Shown here piece after piece: positions 48,379 through 57,783 of a DNA stretch of 64,000 nt. Every line of letters starts with the position of its first letter. Position 1 is the first letter of the stretch. The stretch spans positions 1,488,001-1,552,000 of the forward strand of contig NZ_CP114058.1 of the NCBI RefSeq assembly GCF_026967475.1. Direction: 5' to 3'. Under the pieces are notes generated by a model that saw only the letters and a program-made list of their open reading frames with translations, was not told the DNA's origin and made no database searches. The DNA comes from Rouxiella chamberiensis. Its GTDB lineage: Bacteria; Pseudomonadota; Gammaproteobacteria; Enterobacterales; Enterobacteriaceae. The position numbers and the translations under genes are program-made.

Positions 48379-49908
48379 TTACGATCCGGCCACGGGCCGC
48401 GGCGGAAACACGCGCGTCGCCATCATCGGAATAAAGACCACCAGCCCGAGCGTCAGGAGCGTCATCACCCGGTAAACATCGGCCGAGGCGAGAACCAGCG
48501 CCTGAGCCCGGACCTGCTCGGCCAGATTCTCCAGCCCGAGCGAACCCGGCGTGAATGCGGTCCGATTGCCCCACTGATCCAGCAAAATGTTGGAGTGAAA
48601 ATGTTCACGAAACGTGGTGAGGCCTTCCAGCACGCCTGTGCCGACCACCGCCGCCATACCTTTTACCGTATTGAACCACGCGGAAGCAGAAGGCCCCTCG
48701 ATCGGCGGCAGGCCGTTGGTTGCCAGCATCAGTAGCGGAATGACGGCCATCGGTTGAGCCAGAATCTGCAACATTTGCAGGCCATAGAAGTTGTTGCGGA
48801 TCCAGTCGGAGGTCATAGCGCTGCCGAGATAACAGGTAACGGCAATCAGACTCAGTCCCGCTGCCAATACCCAGCGGCAATCAATCTTCGGCACGTTGCA
48901 AAGCGCGGAAACCAGCGGCAAGGCGGCAAGCTGACCCAGCGCCACATACAAAGCCAGAGGAGCCGTCTGAAGCGGACGATATCCCTGCACCTCGGCCAGA
49001 TAACCGGCCGGAATGCCCGGAATCGCCACCAGAATGATCAATACGCCGCCGAGAGTAATCAGCGAAAACAACAGATTGCGGCGTGCAAGCTGCTGAACCT
49101 TGAAAAATGGCAGCGGATGAAACCATTCATTGACAAAGAAAAGCGTCAGGCAGGCCAGGCCAAGCAACAGCGTGTGACTGATAAACGGCGAGTCGAGCCA
49201 GCCAAGCCGGGTTCCCTGTTCAAGCACCACCACAAGCGACGTGAACGCCGGAAACCCCAGCAGCAACCCAAGCCAGTTAAACTGTTTGAACCGCTCGAGG
49301 CGCAGAGGATCCTGCGGAATGCCCCAGGAAACGGCGGCCATTGCCAGCAGACATAGCGGCACTATCTGCCAGAACGCCCAGCGCCAGCCAACATATTCCG
49401 TCCACAGTGCGGCAAGCGGCGTACCCAGATTCGGCCCAAAGGTTGCCGTCAGCGCGTAGGCACCCAATCCATAGAGCTTGATACCGGGAGGCAGGAATCG
49501 TAGTGCCACGCTCATCAGCATCGGCGGCAGGCAGCCACCAAAAAGCCCTTGCAGCGCGCGCAAGACATACAGCATGTGCAGATTCGGCGCCAGCGGGCAG
49601 GCTATGCCGAGAAGCATGAAGATGCCGGTAACGCCCAGCGTGAAACGCCGTAGCGACAGGGTTGCCGAAAACCACGGCGCGAAGGCCATCGCGGCGACTT
49701 GCGTGGCTTCATAGAGTGTGGTGAGCCAACTGCCCTCGTCGTGGCTTATCGACATGGCTCCACGGACATCCATCATGGCGATATCGGTCACGTGTTCATT
49801 AAGTCCGGCAACCAGCGACGCCAGCAGAACGCCGAGAAGTCCGGTCAGGATGCGCAGTGTAAAGCTCCCGGCAGGCGCGGCTGGCCGGGATTGCGCCTTG
49901 ATTTGCAT
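48379..49908 (-). CDS. DHA2-type (EmrB-like) drug efflux MFS transporter
   Basis: Fourteen-helix drug:H+ antiporter of 509 aa. Motifs include 'AMSISHDEGSWLTTLYEATQ', 'RALQGLFGGCLPPMLMSVAL' and 'GTPLAALWTEYVGWRWAFWQ'; the last is the usual DHA2 signature with the WRW motif. With the HlyD-type adaptor and NodT-type channel it forms an EmrAB-TolC-like exporter for lipophilic toxic compounds. It follows the LysR gene by 53 bp on the same strand. Confidence 0.93.
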   Translation of the reverse strand: MQIKAQSRPAAPAGSFTLRILTGLLGVLLASLVAGLNEHVTDIAMMDVRGAMSISHDEGSWLTTLYEATQVAAMAFAPWFSATLSLRRFTLGVTGIFMLLGIACPLAPNLHMLYVLRALQGLFGGCLPPMLMSVALRFLPPGIKLYGLGAYALTATFGPNLGTPLAALWTEYVGWRWAFWQIVPLCLLAMAAVSWGIPQDPLRLERFKQFNWLGLLLGFPAFTSLVVVLEQGTRLGWLDSPFISHTLLLGLACLTLFFVNEWFHPLPFFKVQQLARRNLLFSLITLGGVLIILVAIPGIPAGYLAEVQGYRPLQTAPLALYVALGQLAALPLVSALCNVPKIDCRWVLAAGLSLIAVTCYLGSAMTSDWIRNNFYGLQMLQILAQPMAVIPLLMLATNGLPPIEGPSASAWFNTVKGMAAVVGTGVLEGLTTFREHFHSNILLDQWGNRTAFTPGSLGLENLAEQVRAQALVLASADVYRVMTLLTLGLVVFIPMMATRVFPPRPVAGS

Positions 49909-49961
49909 GGTATATCCTCTCCCATTGATTGAGGGGCTCAGTCTAGGGAGAGTTCAGGAAT

Positions 49962-50900
49962 TCAGAAATTGCCTTCTTTGCACGCGAGGCGTGCGTCTGG
50001 CGCACGGATACACAGGTCATGCACGATGCGGCGGAACCAGCGGTGTGCCGCATCGCTTTGAAAACGCGGATGCCATGCCTGCACAATGGGAATGTTGTCG
50101 ACGTCGAACGGCAGCGCAAAGGCGCGCAGGCGGATACCCATTTTCTGAACGGCATGCACCACGTGTTCAGGCAACGGCAGGATCAAATCCGAATGGCCGA
50201 GCGAGAACACGCCGGAATGAAAGGTAGGCACTACCAGCGAAACGTGTCGCGTCAGACCCAGTTCCGCAAGCCGCTCATCGATGGGGCCGCGAGCGCGACC
50301 ACGTCGAGAGACGCTTATCTGCTCGAAGGTCGCGAAACGCTCGGGGGTGATTGGCTGGTCGAATATCGGGTGCGCTTCACGCGCCAGCCCCATAAAGCGG
50401 GTAGTGAACAGGGTTTGCAGGTGAATGTCGTCGGCAAATGGCCGCATGGCGCTGATATACAGGTCGACCTTGCCTTCATTCAGACCGTTTTCATCAGTGT
50501 GGCTTTCGGGCGTGAAACGCAGGCCGACATTCGGGGCCTCCTGCCGCAGGCGGGCCAGCAACTCGCCGCCGAAGGCGCTGATAAACACGTCGTTGGCATG
50601 CAGGGTGAAGGTTCGCGTCAGTTGGGTAACATCGAGAATGTTTTCGGGCTGCAACAGGTTTACCGCGTTGTGCAGCGTCTGCTGTACCTGTTCGCGCAGC
50701 GCCAGCGCTCGGGGCGTAGGCACCAGCGAGCGTCCGACCTTGACCAGAACAGGATCATTTAACTGTTGCCGGATACGACCCAGCGTGCGGCTCATGGCGG
50801 GCGCGCTGAGATTCATACGGCGGGCCGCACCCACCACGGACCCCTCTTCCAGCAGCGCATCAAGCGCAATAATCAGATTTAAATCAGGGAGTTTCATCAT
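49962..50900 (-). CDS. LysR-family regulator of the efflux operon
   Basis: LysR-type regulator of 311-312 aa with HTH 'VVGAARRMNLSAPAMSRTLG' at residues about 20-40 and a PBP-like ligand domain. The first Met (50900) and second Met (50897) are both possible. Unlike most LysR genes it is not divergent from its putative target but lies immediately upstream of the efflux genes in the same direction, so regulator and pump may be co-transcribed. Confidence 0.9.
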   Translation of the reverse strand: MMKLPDLNLIIALDALLEEGSVVGAARRMNLSAPAMSRTLGRIRQQLNDPVLVKVGRSLVPTPRALALREQVQQTLHNAVNLLQPENILDVTQLTRTFTLHANDVFISAFGGELLARLRQEAPNVGLRFTPESHTDENGLNEGKVDLYISAMRPFADDIHLQTLFTTRFMGLAREAHPIFDQPITPERFATFEQISVSRRGRARGPIDERLAELGLTRHVSLVVPTFHSGVFSLGHSDLILPLPEHVVHAVQKMGIRLRAFALPFDVDNIPIVQAWHPRFQSDAAHRWFRRIVHDLCIRAPDARLACKEGNF

Positions 50901-51112
50901 AAGGCATCGCGTTGGCAGAATGCTTTTTTATAGCATGCCCAGCATTTGCCGACTAGCAGGATTAGCGCCCTTCTCGCATCGATTGTTGCTGCAATGAAAC
51001 AATCGTCAAATTTAAAGATTGATACTCGCAGTTTAGAAAAAATGCGGTAGGATGATTTCACTGGTTCGGAAACACCGAATATCTTCATCACTTGCTTTTG
51101 GAAGGGTCGACA

Positions 51113-51892
51113 ATGTCTAGCAAAAAAATTCAATGGAATGGCGCGTTACAGCCTGAAGCAGTAGAAATTCTGTCCAAAGACGGCGGCATGATTGTTTGCC
51201 CGACCAAAGTCGGCTACATCATCATGACCTCCGATGCCAAAGGTCTGGATCGTAAATTCGAAGCCAAAGAGCGTAACCGCAACAAGCCGGGCGTGGTGCT
51301 GTGCGGTTCACTGGAGCAGTTGAAATCCCTGGCGCAGCTGAACCCTGAAATCGAAGCGCTGTATCAGCAGCACTGGGACAAAGACATTTTGCTGGGCTGC
51401 ATCCTGCCATGGAAAGAAGACGCCAAGGCACGCATTCCTGACGACGGCTCCAAAACCATGATGATGGACAAGCGCGACACCAGCTGCTTTGTTATCAAGT
51501 TCGGCAAGCCTGGCGAAATTCTGGCGAAAGAGCTGTGGGAAAACCACGGTAAATTCTCCTTCGCAAGCTCTGCCAACCCATCCGGCAAAGGCAACCGCGG
51601 CAAGGTAGAAGGTATTGGCGAGCGTATCGAATCACACGCCGACCTTATCATTGAAGCCAATGAATACGTGACCTCCATTCAGCCAAACGAAACCGAGAAG
51701 ACCCGCTATGAGCAGGGTGTGATGGTGTCGATGGTCGATGACAACGGTACGCTGGTTCCAGAGCAAAAAGGTCAGCGCAGCGTGACCCCTTGCCCAATTC
51801 TTATCCGTAAAGGTCTGGATGTCGATAAAATCATGTCTATCATGTCTGATATTTTCCTGACATGGGATTACCGTCAGGGTAATTACTACTAA
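51113..51892 (+). CDS. Sua5/YciO/YrdC-family protein
   Basis: Protein of 259 aa with the YrdC-like fold pattern: 'GGMIVCPTKVGYIIMTSDAK' (the P-T-x-x-x-G-Y motif), a Lys/Arg-rich 'FEAKERNRNKPGVVLCGSLE', and 'FSFASSANPSGKGNRGKVEG', equivalent to the S-A-N-x-S-G motif that binds ATP and threonine in L-threonylcarbamoyladenylate synthases. It differs clearly from both TsaC and YciO of E. coli, so the function is uncertain. GGAAGGG precedes the ATG at 51113. Codon choice is strongly biased to the optimal set, unlike its neighbours, which suggests high expression. It stands alone, with a strong terminator. Confidence 0.82.
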   Translation: MSSKKIQWNGALQPEAVEILSKDGGMIVCPTKVGYIIMTSDAKGLDRKFEAKERNRNKPGVVLCGSLEQLKSLAQLNPEIEALYQQHWDKDILLGCILPWKEDAKARIPDDGSKTMMMDKRDTSCFVIKFGKPGEILAKELWENHGKFSFASSANPSGKGNRGKVEGIGERIESHADLIIEANEYVTSIQPNETEKTRYEQGVMVSMVDDNGTLVPEQKGQRSVTPCPILIRKGLDVDKIMSIMSDIFLTWDYRQGNYY

Positions 51893-51921
51893 GTTCTGCT
51901 AGCACTTGGTCAGTAAACATG

Positions 51922-51949
51922 AAAACGGGTGCCCTTTGGCACCCGTTTT
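51922..51949 (+). terminator. Strong rho-independent terminator
   Basis: Perfect 12-bp stem AAAACGGGTGCC/GGCACCCGTTTT with a CTTT loop, then ATTCTTT. It ends the Sua5-like transcript and its A-run also suits the convergent LysR gene. Confidence 0.92.
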
Positions 51950-51960
51950 ATTCTTTAGAG

Positions 51961-52863
51961 TCAGCCATAATTCTGCCGCAGCTTTCTCTCCAAATCATCG
52001 ACAAACAGCCTTACTCTGGCCGACAGCATATTCTCCGATTTAAACAGTACCCATGAATGATAGGTATCCATCTTCCAGTCCGGCAGTAAACGCACCAGTT
52101 TGCCCTCTTTCACCGACTCCTGGGCAATGTAGTCCGGCAGATAGGCAATACCCGCGCCCGCCGTGGCCGAACTCATGAGCGCGACGCTGTTGTTGACGCG
52201 AAAACGGCTGCGCACGTCGATATCCAGCTTCTGCTTGTCTTTGTAAAACGGTAGCGAAATGGTGTGGGCCGGACCCCGAAACAGGATGTAGTCATGGCGC
52301 GGCAGATCCTCGGGTTTACTGATTTTCGCCAGTCGCGCGACATAGTTCGGCGCGGCATAGAGTCCCCAGGTAATGGGAATCAGCGGTTTAATCTGCGCAC
52401 TTTCGGGTTTGTCGCGGGTAATCACGATGGCGAGATCAAAGAGTTCCTCGGCCATATTCACCGGTCGATCGGTCAGGTCGAGATCCACGTTGACGTGAAT
52501 ATTGTTATTAATGAACTGGTTCAGGACCGGCACAATACATTGGCAGCCAAAGGTGACCGGTGCCGTGACTCGCAGATTGCCGATCGGTTCTTCATGAAAA
52601 TGGCGGATAAAGTGTTCCGCGCCCTTGATTTCATTGAGAATACGATTGCAGTACTGGTAATAGCGCATCCCGACTTCCGTCACCGCAATCTTGCGCGTGG
52701 TGCGGGTCAGCAACTGCGCGCCCAATCTGACCTCGAGGCTGGCAATTTCACGACTCACCGACGATTTCGACAGTCGCAGCGACTGCGCGGCTTCGGTAAA
52801 ACTGAGTGTTTCCACCACGCGGGCGAAGACCACCATCGCGGTCAGATTTTCAATATTGTCCAT
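51961..52863 (-). CDS. LysR-family transcriptional regulator
   Basis: LysR regulator of 300 aa of the CrgA/AaeR-like branch: HTH 'SFTEAAQSLRLSKSSVSREI' (about residues 20-40), 'LGAQLLTRTTRKIAVTEVG', then 'PIGNLRVTAPVTFG' opening the effector domain. The Met at 52863 is taken as start because it gives the standard N terminus; the ribosome site is poor. It lies 70 bp downstream of the ClC gene in the same direction, with no divergent partner, so its targets cannot be inferred. Confidence 0.9.
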   Translation of the reverse strand: MDNIENLTAMVVFARVVETLSFTEAAQSLRLSKSSVSREIASLEVRLGAQLLTRTTRKIAVTEVGMRYYQYCNRILNEIKGAEHFIRHFHEEPIGNLRVTAPVTFGCQCIVPVLNQFINNNIHVNVDLDLTDRPVNMAEELFDLAIVITRDKPESAQIKPLIPITWGLYAAPNYVARLAKISKPEDLPRHDYILFRGPAHTISLPFYKDKQKLDIDVRSRFRVNNSVALMSSATAGAGIAYLPDYIAQESVKEGKLVRLLPDWKMDTYHSWVLFKSENMLSARVRLFVDDLERKLRQNYG

Positions 52864-52933
52864 AGAGGGTTTCAAGATCAGTAAAATAAACGCAATAAGG
52901 TAAAATAACACAATTCATTGCCGGACCCGACCT

Positions 52934-54199
52934 TCAATCCCCGAACCTTTTGTTCATCAAGGCGCTGGTAGCAACCGATCCGGTTACCGCAAAGAGTATC
53001 GGGATCAGGAAGTCATGATTGACGCGGGTGAACTCCAGAATCAGCACCACGGCGGTTATCGGCATTTTCATCGAAGTGGCAAGAAACGCCGCCGCACCGA
53101 TAATGGCAAATGCGCCAAGCGACGTGCCGGGCAAAAAATGATTCCACGCAATGCCAAGAATGCAGGCCAGCAAAGCGCCATTGGACAGCCCCGGTGTCAA
53201 CAGCCCGCCTTCTGCCCCCGAGCGTAAACTGCCCCAGATAATCAGCAGCTTCAGAATCAATAAACTCAACGCGAGGTAAAGCATCATTTCATTGCTGAAA
53301 CTAATTTGCGCCGGCCCTTTGCCGTTGCCGAGCAGTTCAGGAAAAGCCACTGACAGCAGGCCTATCAAGGTAAAATTCAACAGACAGAACACCGGCATCT
53401 GCCAATTGCGTTTGGCCTGTTTGCGCGCGCGCGTCATCACCCGGCTAAACAGATTGGCGGCAACGCCAAACAGCGGCCCGCACAGTACCGACCAGATAAT
53501 GAGATCCCGCGTGATAGACAGCGCGGGCAAGTGATATTGCGATTCATTGCCCAACCCCGCCCATGCCACCAGTGCCGCAATCGCCGAAGTACAGACGGCA
53601 GGCAGCAGCAACGGCCAGCTAAAAGCGCCAAGCAGCACTTCCAGCGTAAACACCGCGCCGCCCAGCGGAACATTGTAAACCGCAGCCAATCCTGCGCCTG
53701 CGCCGCAGGCTACCATTATCCGCGTCTCTGACTGGGTCAGGCGAAAACGCTGCGAAAGCCAGGTCGCGCCAATCGCCCCGACTTCACGCGGGGCCACTTC
53801 ACGACCCAACGGCGAACCCAGCGCAACGGTGACAATCTGCAACAGCGCGTGGCAGAGCGTGGCGAAGAAAGGCATCGGCATTGCCGGATTTTTCACCGCA
53901 TTGGCGATACTGACCAGCGGTTTACCGAAACGGTAAAGCAGATACCAGCCGAGTCCGGCCACGCCCCCGCACATAATCAGAACGCCAATGCGCCGAAACG
54001 CGTTGGCGGCGCTGACGCCCTGTAAAAAACTCTCCTCGCTGATGATGGCGTTCGGGCTGTAGCCAAAAGCCGCATGCTGGATGGCGTGCAGCAGTAACGC
54101 CAGCAACATGCCGCCAATACCGGCTGCCACGCCGGTCAGTAGGGTGGCGAAAACCAGCGTCGTGGTGCGGCTTTTTGTTTCAACCTGAGGATCGGTCAT
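52934..54199 (-). CDS. ClC-type chloride channel/transporter
   Basis: Integral membrane protein of 421 aa of the voltage-gated chloride channel (ClC) family, with about ten to twelve helices. The filter region reads 'GSPLGREVAPREVGAIGA'; the GRE corresponds to the gating-glutamate segment GREGP of E. coli ClcA, here changed after the Glu. 'GAGAGLAAVYNVPLGGAVFT' and 'GAEGGLLTPGLSNGALLACI' follow at the expected places. AGGGA precedes the ATG. Family members exchange Cl- for H+ or act as channels; which applies is unknown. Confidence 0.9.
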   Translation of the reverse strand: MTDPQVETKSRTTTLVFATLLTGVAAGIGGMLLALLLHAIQHAAFGYSPNAIISEESFLQGVSAANAFRRIGVLIMCGGVAGLGWYLLYRFGKPLVSIANAVKNPAMPMPFFATLCHALLQIVTVALGSPLGREVAPREVGAIGATWLSQRFRLTQSETRIMVACGAGAGLAAVYNVPLGGAVFTLEVLLGAFSWPLLLPAVCTSAIAALVAWAGLGNESQYHLPALSITRDLIIWSVLCGPLFGVAANLFSRVMTRARKQAKRNWQMPVFCLLNFTLIGLLSVAFPELLGNGKGPAQISFSNEMMLYLALSLLILKLLIIWGSLRSGAEGGLLTPGLSNGALLACILGIAWNHFLPGTSLGAFAIIGAAAFLATSMKMPITAVVLILEFTRVNHDFLIPILFAVTGSVATSALMNKRFGD

Positions 54200-54361
54200 G
54201 GATATTCCCTGTAAGCAAGACAGTGTTAGGTCACTTTAAATTAAGGAAATTATAACGTTGAAGGCGTGAATGGCACTGCAATGGCCGGAAGAATGTCGGC
54301 AATAAGTTAAATGCTTTTAAAACATGAAGGGAATAAACGGCGATATAGCAAGGCATGGCAT

Positions 54362-54405
54362 CAAAATAAACAGCAACAGTCCGCCCAAGGCTGGCACTGT
54401 TGCTG
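54362..54405 (-). terminator. Terminator after pptA
   Basis: Perfect 10-bp arms CAGCAACAGT (54371-54380) and ACTGTTGCTG (54396-54405). Read on the minus strand the hairpin is followed by TTTATTTT, 17 bp past the pptA stop. Confidence 0.8.
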
Positions 54406-54421
54406 TGGGTCTGGCGTGCGA

Positions 54422-54655
54422 TTAGTCGAGTTTATAACCCGGCTTTTTCACCAGTTTATCGAGGTGCGCCATGATGATAGGGTCGTAAACTTCACTCTTC
54501 CAGCTATCTTTTGGAATTTCGTTCAGGCGGATGGAGACAGAATCGTCAGTGCTGCCGAAATGTTTTTTCAGCACGGCGATGATATCTTCAGACACCGCGT
54601 TTTGCTGCTCTTCGGTCAGGTTACGAGTAATAAATTTCAAGTCAACATGTGGCAT
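54422..54655 (-). CDS. pptA: Tautomerase PptA (4-oxalocrotonate tautomerase family)
   Basis: Small tautomerase of 77 aa. After removal of Met the N-terminal Pro would be the catalytic base (MPHVDLK). 'LTEEQQNAVSEDI' and the C-terminal 'KKPGYKLD' match E. coli PptA (YdcE) closely, and the length is identical within a residue or two. It acts on enol/keto substrates such as phenylenolpyruvate in vitro; the physiological role is unknown. AGAGCC-type ribosome sequence precedes the start. Confidence 0.92.
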   Translation of the reverse strand: MPHVDLKFITRNLTEEQQNAVSEDIIAVLKKHFGSTDDSVSIRLNEIPKDSWKSEVYDPIIMAHLDKLVKKPGYKLD

Positions 54656-54756
54656 TACGGCTCTCCGAGAAAAGGGTTATCCCCATAAATTTGTTCAGTA
54701 TCTTACAGGGATAAACCAGTAAAAGACGATCACTCTGTGCGAGCGAGGTCTTCCGT

Positions 54757-56153
54757 TTAGTGTTTCTTACGTAAGCGTAGCAAGCCGAACAGAATCAGCA
54801 ACACCACAATGGCCCCGCCAATCATCAGCGCGTTGACGTAACGCACAATGAAAGGCTGCGCGCCGCCCTGTCGCAAGGCTTTTACCTGCTCGGCGGTCAC
54901 CGAATCGTTAACCTGCCCAAACTGCGTGCGCACATAGCTGCTGACGGCGGCTATCTGCGCGTCATTCATCTGCTGCCCAAAGGCCGGCATGCCGACGTCG
55001 ATATCGTTGCCCTTGCGTTCGATGCCGTTAACTACCGTCATCACCAGGTTTTGCGGCGTCGCGCCGGTCACCGCGGTATTGTGAGTCAGCGAAGGATAGA
55101 AGTTGTCCTTTGTGCCCTGACCTTCAATACCGTGACAGCTGGCACAGGCACCGTTATACAGCTCGGCGCCATTTATGCTTGAACTGTCGGCCAGTGAAGA
55201 CTGACTGCCCTGACCTTTGACGACCTGATTGATATCCGTCGCCGCAGGCGGCGTATCAAGTTTGGCCGCAACCGGCGTGGAAACCGGCGGCACCTGACGG
55301 ATCCACGCGGCAATGGCATTCAGGTCACTGTCATCGAGATGACGGAAACTGTGCTCCACCGCTTCGCCCATCGGGCCTGCCGCCTGCGCCTTGCCTGCAA
55401 GATGGCCGGTTTTGAGATACGTGACAATGTCACTCTGCGTCCAGTCGGCAATGCCGGATTTATCCGGTGTGATATTGGGCGCATACCAGCCGCCAAGCGG
55501 ACTGCCCGCCAGATTCTGGCTGCTGTCTTCGGCCATCATCATGTTGCGGGGGTATGACAGGTGCTGCAATGCCCCAGCACATCGACCAGATATTTCCCGC
55601 GATTCAACTCGTCCGTTGCGCCCTCGCGCTTTTCAAACGGCTTGTCGCTGCGATAAAGCAGGTTCCAGCCCCACATGATCTGGCGAATATTGAACGGAAA
55701 TGCGAGGTCGGTTTTCTCGGCTGCCGGCTGGTCGTAGGGCTTCACACCCTGCATAAAATAGGTGTACAGCGCGTGCATATCTTCATCGGAAATCGCGTGA
55801 TACGCCGTGTAGGGCATCGCCGGATACAGATTGCTGCCGTCGGCTGCCACGCCACGGCGCACCGCGTCGGCAAACTGCTGCTCGGTGTAATTACCGATAC
55901 CGTATTGCTTTGACGGCGTGATGTTGCTGGAAATTATCCGCCCCATCGGCGAATCAATCGCATAGCCGCCCGCGTAGGACGCGCCGTCCTCATGCAACGG
56001 ACGGTGACAGGCCCCGCAGTCGGCTGCGACGGCGAGATACTCGCCTTTCTTTATCAACTGCGCCGTGGAATCTTCCGCGGCAAGCGCAGAGGTTGCGCCA
56101 AAAATACCGGCCGCAAGCGCTGCGGCGGTCAAAATCCTGTGTGTGGTTTTCAT
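54757..56153 (-). pseudogene. Triheme cytochrome c subunit of FAD-dependent sugar/sugar-acid dehydrogenase, one frameshift
   Basis: Membrane-anchored electron-transfer subunit. Sec signal peptide (cleavage after ALA near residue 25), then three haem motifs CxxCH: CGACH, CSTCH and CASCH. A C-terminal membrane helix ('LMIGGAIVVLLILFGLL') ends in positive residues. At the G5 run 55548-55552 (C-run in the coding sense), directly after the second haem site, one base is missing; adding it gives 'CHTPRNMMMAEDSSQNLAG' and a continuous protein of about 465 aa, normal for gluconate dehydrogenase cytochromes. GGGGAGA lies before the ATG. It passes electrons from the flavoprotein to ubiquinone at the periplasmic side. 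Confidence 0.9.
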
Positions 56154-56166
56154 CTCGTCTCCCCGC

Positions 56167-57756
56167 CTAAATCTCTTTGTCGATGATTTCTGCCGCGCGA
56201 ATGCTGAGCGCGACGCCCGTCAAGGTTGGGTTAATCACCCCGGATGCAGGGATAACGCCGGTGGTAGCCAGGAACAGATTGCTGTGGTCCCAGGTCCGGC
56301 ACTCGTGGTTGACTACCGAATCCTTCGGGTTGTCGCCCATGATGACCGTGCCCATCAGGTGGTCGCGGTTCTGCCAGCCGGTATTGTCCTCGACCACGGT
56401 CCCGCCCATCAGACTGACAAATTTACGGTAGTCGGCGTCGACAACCGTTTTGGCGGCCTTGACGTAATCATCGACTTCGTAGTTTACGGTCAGCATCGGA
56501 ATGCCGAGCGCATCTTTGCGGGTGGTGCTTGGGCGCACGGTATTGGTGGCATGAGGCAGGATTTCGAAAACGGTCGAGATGTCGACCCAGCGCGCCGCAT
56601 CGTGGCGGATTTGCCTGTCGAGTTCGCTCCCGATCACCCCTTTGCCAATCAACCGCTGTGCGACGGTCATGTTCGGCACGTTGTTGGCCATTGCGTGTTT
56701 GATGGCGGCGTGATTCTTGCGAAAATCCCCGTCGCGATAGTTGAATATGCCGCCCTGCTGGACCGCGCCACGCCCCGGCCAGACCGGTTCATCGGCCAGA
56801 AATTGCAGCCCCATGCCGGTGTGGTCCATCAGGTTGCGTCCGACCTGATCGGAACTGTTGGCGACGTCGGAAATCAGCAGCAGCTTGGGGGTTTCCAGTC
56901 CGTGCGCCGCCACGACAAAATATTTGGCGGTCAGACGCTGGTCTTCACCCTTGGAGCTGCGCACGTGCACTGCCACAATCTTGCCGTCGGCACCTTTTTC
57001 AAGCTTCCAGGCGGTGGCGTCGGTCATCAGTTTCGCGCCCGCGTCTTCGGCATGCTGCGCGTGCTTGTCGCCGCTGTACATGGAGCCTATCGGGCAGACC
57101 GGCATACAGTTGTTGTTGCCGCTACAGGCCGGACGACCGTCATAGGGGCGCGTCGCACGGGCATTCGGCTCATGAATAAAGTGGTAACCGGCCGGGCTGA
57201 GACGGCTTTTCACCCGCTGGAACAGGTAGGTTTCGCCTTCCGGTGCCATGGGATAGGGTTTGGAGCGCGGGGGGAACGCAGATCCGGCCTGACCGCTCTG
57301 GTCGTCCGTGTCGCTGCCGCATACGCCCAGCGCCTCTTCCGCTTTCTGGTAGAAAGGTTCCAGCTCGCTGTACTCCATCGGCCAGTCGCGACCCACGCCG
57401 TAGAGCGATTTCAGCTTCATGTCGTTTGGCAGATAGCGCCAGCAGGCCGAGGCCCAGTGCCAGGTCGTGCCGCCAACCAGTTTGAGCATACCCGGACGAA
57501 AATCGAAGGAACCGGTGTTTTCAATGTACTGTTCGTCGTAGGAGTGATGCGCCCAGGGCTCGTTGGGATACGGCGAGTTGTAGTTAGCTTTTTTGGAGGA
57601 ATTGCGGAAGTTTTCGACAATTTTCCAGCGCGGGATTTTTTCACCGGCTTCAAGAATAATTACCGAACGGCCCTTGAGGGCAAGCGTATGGGCGGCATTG
57701 CTGCCAAGCGCGCCCGAACCGATCACAATGACATCGGCGTCATATTGTTTAGTCAT
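56167..57756 (-). CDS. GMC-family FAD dehydrogenase, catalytic subunit (gluconate 2-dehydrogenase-like)
   Basis: Flavoprotein of 529 aa. FAD motif 'VIVIGSGALGSNAAHTLALK' at the N terminus with the acidic 'ILEAGEK' at the end of strand 2, 'GGTTWHWAS', and the C-terminal 'GVIPASGVINPTLTGVALSI' of the GMC family. The middle region has a Cys cluster 'CSGNNNCMPVCPIGSMYSGD'; such cysteines carry an Fe-S cluster in FAD-glucose dehydrogenases. There is no signal peptide, so it is probably carried out by the Tat-dependent small subunit. Likely substrates are gluconate, 2-ketogluconate, sorbitol, fructose or glucose; sequence motifs alone do not decide. Confidence 0.92.
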   Translation of the reverse strand: MTKQYDADVIVIGSGALGSNAAHTLALKGRSVIILEAGEKIPRWKIVENFRNSSKKANYNSPYPNEPWAHHSYDEQYIENTGSFDFRPGMLKLVGGTTWHWASACWRYLPNDMKLKSLYGVGRDWPMEYSELEPFYQKAEEALGVCGSDTDDQSGQAGSAFPPRSKPYPMAPEGETYLFQRVKSRLSPAGYHFIHEPNARATRPYDGRPACSGNNNCMPVCPIGSMYSGDKHAQHAEDAGAKLMTDATAWKLEKGADGKIVAVHVRSSKGEDQRLTAKYFVVAAHGLETPKLLLISDVANSSDQVGRNLMDHTGMGLQFLADEPVWPGRGAVQQGGIFNYRDGDFRKNHAAIKHAMANNVPNMTVAQRLIGKGVIGSELDRQIRHDAARWVDISTVFEILPHATNTVRPSTTRKDALGIPMLTVNYEVDDYVKAAKTVVDADYRKFVSLMGGTVVEDNTGWQNRDHLMGTVIMGDNPKDSVVNHECRTWDHSNLFLATTGVIPASGVINPTLTGVALSIRAAEIIDKEI

Positions 57757-57783
57757 CTCTGGCTCACATCAAAAGAGAAAGAA

